Shown here: one piece after another, positions 5,390-8,425 of the stretch
How the letters are laid out: each line of letters begins with the position of its first letter
Numbering within the stretch: position 1 is the stretch's first letter
Origin: Desulfovibrionaceae bacterium
GTDB taxonomy: Bacteria; Desulfobacterota; Desulfovibrionia; Desulfovibrionales; Desulfovibrionaceae
Length of the DNA: 8,425 nt
Reading direction: 5' to 3'
NCBI GenBank assembly: GCA_900770205.1
Contig: CAAGJV010000422.1
Location: 1-8,425, forward strand
Notes under the pieces: generated by a model
Databases searched by the model: none
Told to the model about the DNA's origin: nothing
The model's input: the letters and a program-made list of their open reading frames with translations, nothing else
Translations under genes and position numbers: made by a program

Positions 5390-7009
5390 TCAGCTGATGG
5401 AGGACTTTTCCTGCGAAGTCATCATGCGGATATAGACCATGAGTTCCTTATAAGAAGAGACATTAAGCTTGGAGTAAATATTTCTGTTATGCGTGCGGAT
5501 AGTGTTGATGGACAGGTTCAGAATCAAGGACACTTCCTGGGAAGTCTTCCCTTTCACATAGAGTTCAAATACCTGCCGCTCTGCCCTTGAAAGCGTGGAT
5601 ATCTGGTTCATGAACGTACGATACTCCGTAATATCCGCATGCAGGGCCTGCTTTCCCTTTTCATCGACAACATACAGCATATTCTCCTGCAGATGCAGAA
5701 GCTCCTGCTCCTTCGCTTTCAAGAATTCTATAAGCTCATCGATTTCACGGACATTAACGCTTGTGCCCCCTCCCTCGCGCACTTTCTGCACGCCCTGCAG
5801 AACAGGTGTAGCATACCGATGAGCCAGAAGCAGCGAAATAACAAAGGCCACACACAGCAGCAGAACAAAAAAACACAAGATAACAGCATAATACCGGAGA
5901 GAGAACGCCTGCACGGTTTCCCATGGAAGCATGACGGAAACAACCCATGTTCCTTCCTGCCCCGGCAGGGAGAGCGGCGCAAGCTGCAGCGTGCGTTCAC
6001 GCCCTGCAAAATCCATGTCATCATTCTGATAGCGGTTATAGTGCCCCATATCCGTTATGGAAAGGCTGGCTGGAACAGCAAAGCGCCCCAGCGATACCTC
6101 GCTTTCCAGCCCGGTACCGATATGAAGAAGATTCTCTCCATTACTGCTGCTTTTAAGGGCCAGCAGCCCCGTCATTCCCGGAAAATCCTGGCAGGGAACC
6201 TTATGCGCCAGACGGTACAATATGGCATTTATTTCAAGGCCGCACACGCCATACACCGTACCATCTTTTCCCTTAAGGGGAACACAAAGCAGCATAATCT
6301 TATCCCATGTTCCCCGGAGAAAAAAAGACTGACTCAAAAAATACCCTTCTTCCGATGCATCAGAAGCGGCAGCTGCCAGCAGGGAGGAATAAAAAGGAAT
6401 CTGCGACAGATCAAACTCCAAGTCCCATTTGTTATGAACCCCAAACCTGTGTTTCGCGGCAAGTTCCGGCAGGCCGCGCAAACAAAAAAGCTCAGGGGAA
6501 ACAGGGGTAGATACCGCAAGATTGCCGATTTTCAAATAAACACCGCAGCGGGTCTGCCTGGCGCTGGAAACAGCACTGTTCACCGTAGCATCGAAAATAA
6601 CGAAGCTTCCGCTGCTTCTGGACTGCAGCAAAGCATTTTTGAGCCAGAAAACCGCCTGATTTTCCAGCTTACTGATAAGCCTGCCGTTATCCGTCATTGC
6701 GCTGAAAGGAATGTTTTCCGCTTCAAGGGCGCGTTCGATCATGGCCGTCAGCGATGCGGCAAGAGAAATACCGTGAGCGGCTGTGTCGCCCATCTGCCCG
6801 GCAACGCTGCGCTCATAGGTGATCAGGTAGGATTCCAGGCTTTTCTCTATGTTCTTCTTCGGAGAGGAAACAAAGTCAAAGCAGAACAGAAGTACCATCA
6901 GGCAGACCAATAGTACGGCGCTGAGCGTAGAAAAATACAGCAGAATCCTCTGCTTCAGCGTATACCTGCCATGCCTGATCCGGCACAAAAGCTCTGATAC
7001 GCCGTTCAT
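5390..7009 (-). CDS. Membrane-anchored LuxR-family transcriptional regulator with a Cache-like periplasmic sensor
   Basis: This encodes 539 residues. Residues about 22-46 and 373-395 are strong membrane helices. The roughly 325 residues between them should face the periplasm and contain PLKGKDGTVYGVCGLEIN (about 244-261), the strand pattern typical of double Cache sensor domains, then WVVSVMLPW (355-363). After the second helix a charged segment (about 421-445) looks like a coiled coil for dimerisation. Residues about 472-527 are a LuxR-type helix-turn-helix: TLSRAERQVFELYVKGKTSQ, then SINTIRTHNRNIYSKLNV, with the usual T-x-x-x-H...KL spacing. There is no receiver or kinase domain, so signal and DNA binding sit on one chain. 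It starts 5 bases after the solute-binding lipoprotein gene, which suggests that the ligand-loaded lipoprotein or its ligand is the signal. The target genes are unknown; the downstream exported-protein operon is a candidate. Confidence 0.92.
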   Translation of the reverse strand: MNGVSELLCRIRHGRYTLKQRILLYFSTLSAVLLVCLMVLLFCFDFVSSPKKNIEKSLESYLITYERSVAGQMGDTAAHGISLAASLTAMIERALEAENIPFSAMTDNGRLISKLENQAVFWLKNALLQSRSSGSFVIFDATVNSAVSSARQTRCGVYLKIGNLAVSTPVSPELFCLRGLPELAAKHRFGVHNKWDLEFDLSQIPFYSSLLAAAASDASEEGYFLSQSFFLRGTWDKIMLLCVPLKGKDGTVYGVCGLEINAILYRLAHKVPCQDFPGMTGLLALKSSSNGENLLHIGTGLESEVSLGRFAVPASLSITDMGHYNRYQNDDMDFAGRERTLQLAPLSLPGQEGTWVVSVMLPWETVQAFSLRYYAVILCFFVLLLCVAFVISLLLAHRYATPVLQGVQKVREGGGTSVNVREIDELIEFLKAKEQELLHLQENMLYVVDEKGKQALHADITEYRTFMNQISTLSRAERQVFELYVKGKTSQEVSLILNLSINTIRTHNRNIYSKLNVSSYKELMVYIRMMTSQEKSSIS

Positions 7010-7010
7010 G

Positions 7011-7020
7011 CCGCCTACCT
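7011..7020 (-). promoter_or_regulatory. Ribosome binding site of the LuxR-type gene overlapping the lipoprotein stop codon
   Basis: The minus strand reads AGGTAGGCGG just before the ATG at 7009, with the TAG stop of the lipoprotein gene (7015-7017) inside it. This links translation of the two proteins. Confidence 0.6.
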
Positions 7021-8361
7021 GTTTCTGAGAGAAGCAAGGAGCTTTGCTGTTTCAGCCTGCATTTGCGCGGCCAGCATATCGGGGTTTCCCCCCTCCTGAG
7101 AAAATTTCTTCCTGTATTTCGCAAAAACGGAACGCAAGGCATCGGCAAAACCGAACTCTATGCTTCCATAGCTTTCAAAAACAGGAGGAATAAAAAAACT
7201 TGACTCCGCATAGATGTTCTGGATGGTTTTATACTGGGCACTATACCGTTCATCAGGAAAGGGCATATCCTTCCCCCCCGTCATCTGCACAAAAGATTCC
7301 TTTCTTACAGGAAGATATCCGCACTGTATGGCAAAAGGAAAATTGATGTCGGCACTTGTCAGCCACTTGCAGAATACTGCCGCGGCATATTCCCTTTCCG
7401 GTGTCGACTTTCGGGCGCACAGCCCCGTTCCCCGCTGAATGACAAGCGGCTGGGCCCCTTCAAACAGTGGAACAGGCAGCATGGCCAGTTTCATCGGCAT
7501 GGTGGTATTGTCGCTGAAAGTAACAGTATCTTTGAAATACAGAATGGAGGCCGATGATTCTACGCCGCATACGGCCTCTCCCATCATCATGGAAGTGGTG
7601 GAATAGCCCGGCATCAGGCATACTTCTCCATGAAGCGCTGCCTTTGCCAGCGCATTCCACACTTTCTTAAACGTCGGGCTTTCCCAGTTGATATCTTCAC
7701 CCTTGAAGAATTTCTCCCCCAGAGCCTCTGTATTGAGCATGGCGTAGTGGAGCCAGTCGTCATACATGAAAAAGGCTTTTCCTCCCGACCAATCACGGTA
7801 AAGAGAGGAGGCCCGAAACATGCCTTCCCATGTAGCAAGATCGGCGTAGGTGATCCCTGTTTCCCGGCTGAATTTCTGAAACAGCGTATCGTTGACATAG
7901 AGAATGTTAGTGGACTTGGAGACAGGAAAAATACGCAGAGCCCCGTCGACAACGCCTTCTTCCAGAAAACGGGGAACAAAAGCATTGCGTTCCTCTTCTG
8001 TAAAGTAGTCATTCCAGTCGAGGGCCTTTTCGCTGCCCATGGCTATCAGCGTTTTGGGGTAGCAGGTAAAAATATCAGGGAGTTCCCCAGACCCGGGGCG
8101 CAAATGTGCTGCCGCCACAAGGGCATCGTGGATGGCTGTGGAATTGGATACCGAAGTCACTTCCACAACAATGCCGCGTTCCTTCCCTACGGTGGCGTTA
8201 AACCTCTCCACCAGCATATTCATGGGGGAACTTGTCTGCGCGCCGTACACATGCCACATGCTCAGCGTAACAGGGTGGGAAGGGTCGAGCGGGCTGTCGA
8301 AACACGCTCCAAGAAGAAGAGAAACACTCACAAGTACAGCAGAAGCGCAAAAACGCCTCAT
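7015..8361 (-). CDS. Extracellular solute-binding lipoprotein (ABC-type, family 1), probably a sensor partner
   Basis: This encodes 448 residues. Residues 1-20 form a lipoprotein signal peptide with lipobox L-G-A-C, so Cys20 should be lipidated and the protein anchored in the envelope. The mature protein has the order of family 1 binding proteins. It has VTLSMWHVYG (31-40), PDIFTCYP (95-102), a bilobed core with FPVSKSTNILYVNDTLF (145-161), AMLPVPLFEG (293-302), and the late CGYLPVR motif (347-353). The length is usual for the family, which mostly binds sugars or related compounds; the ligand cannot be read here. No permease or ATPase gene is visible and the next gene is a membrane LuxR regulator, so a sensing role is more likely than transport. 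The start at 8361 is chosen for the complete lipobox. The ribosome site is weak (AAGAAG about 10 bases away), and the frame stays open upstream to the window end, so a longer N-terminus is possible but unlikely. Confidence 0.92.
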   Translation of the reverse strand: MRRFCASAVLVSVSLLLGACFDSPLDPSHPVTLSMWHVYGAQTSSPMNMLVERFNATVGKERGIVVEVTSVSNSTAIHDALVAAAHLRPGSGELPDIFTCYPKTLIAMGSEKALDWNDYFTEEERNAFVPRFLEEGVVDGALRIFPVSKSTNILYVNDTLFQKFSRETGITYADLATWEGMFRASSLYRDWSGGKAFFMYDDWLHYAMLNTEALGEKFFKGEDINWESPTFKKVWNALAKAALHGEVCLMPGYSTTSMMMGEAVCGVESSASILYFKDTVTFSDNTTMPMKLAMLPVPLFEGAQPLVIQRGTGLCARKSTPEREYAAAVFCKWLTSADINFPFAIQCGYLPVRKESFVQMTGGKDMPFPDERYSAQYKTIQNIYAESSFFIPPVFESYGSIEFGFADALRSVFAKYRKKFSQEGGNPDMLAAQMQAETAKLLASLRNR

Positions 8362-8425
8362 ATCCAGAGTACTTCTTACTGCAAAGGATTTAATTTTTCC
8401 AATCCAGAGAGAGAGAGAGAGAGAG
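8362..8425 (-). promoter_or_regulatory. Upstream region of the lipoprotein/LuxR operon
   Basis: These 64 bases should hold part of the promoter and leader. On the minus strand they read (CT)10, then GGATT-N10-AATCC (8386-8405, a short inverted repeat touching the tract), then an A/T-rich stretch, then the start codon. I find no convincing -35/-10 pair or sigma-54 site. Confidence 0.4.
8406..8425. repeat. Simple sequence repeat (AG)10 at the window edge
   Basis: Ten perfect AG units run to the last base of the window, so the true length is unknown. The tract starts 44 bases upstream of the lipoprotein start codon. Dinucleotide tracts of this length slip during replication and can alter promoter spacing. 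They also often mark contig ends or assembly artefacts. Confidence 0.9.

Noticed and set aside
5639..6913. Open frame of 424 codons on the plus strand opposite the LuxR-type gene
   Set aside because: The minus strand shows two membrane helices, a Cache-like motif and a LuxR helix-turn-helix. The antisense product is Gln/Arg/His-rich without recognisable domains.
7015..8361. Classical sugar ABC transporter operon
   Set aside because: Only the binding protein is present. The gene after it is a regulator and no permease or ATPase is seen within the window, although the upstream side is cut off.
8362..8425. Sigma-54 type promoter before the lipoprotein gene
   Set aside because: A GG and a later GC are present on the minus strand, but the spacing between them is about 16 bases rather than 10.

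Overview
The window is a compact stretch of bacterial DNA, about half G+C by eye, with seven protein genes and almost no free space. I see no RNA genes, IS elements, integrases or CRISPR repeats. The proteins carry Sec signal peptides, one lipobox and a two-helix membrane sensor, which fits a Gram-negative-type envelope. A membrane-anchored LuxR-type regulator paired with a solute-binding lipoprotein, among exported proteins of unknown function, suggests a host-associated Desulfovibrionaceae-like organism (Bilophila, Mailhella or Desulfovibrio type). This assignment is an inference and tentative.

Left arm, plus strand (1-1594): the 3' part of a gene whose product resembles DUF6935, then a 358-residue exported protein with a calcium-loop-like DxNxDG motif. 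Both probably share a transcript. A hairpin at 1613-1644, T-rich on both strands, separates this pair from the convergent minus-strand genes.

Middle, minus strand (5217 down to 1682): a tight three-gene operon. It encodes a secreted bacterial SH3-like protein and then two tandem paralogues. The paralogues share an N-terminal region of about 265 residues and have unrelated-looking C-terminal beta-rich tails. Gaps are 9 and 14 bases. All three products are predicted to be exported.

Right arm, minus strand (8361 down to 5390): a family 1 type solute-binding lipoprotein followed after 5 bases by a LuxR-family regulator. The regulator has two membrane helices around a Cache-like periplasmic domain. 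No permease or ATPase gene is visible, so the pair looks like a ligand-sensing switch rather than a transporter. Its target genes cannot be read from sequence; the exported-protein operon next door is a candidate. The window ends in a perfect (AG)10 repeat just upstream of the lipoprotein gene. This is either a slippage-prone control element or a sign of a contig edge.

The most interesting items are the lipoprotein/LuxR sensor pair, the tandem paralogues with swapped C-termini, the 13-base perfect inverted repeat inside the 358-residue gene, and the (AG)10 tract.
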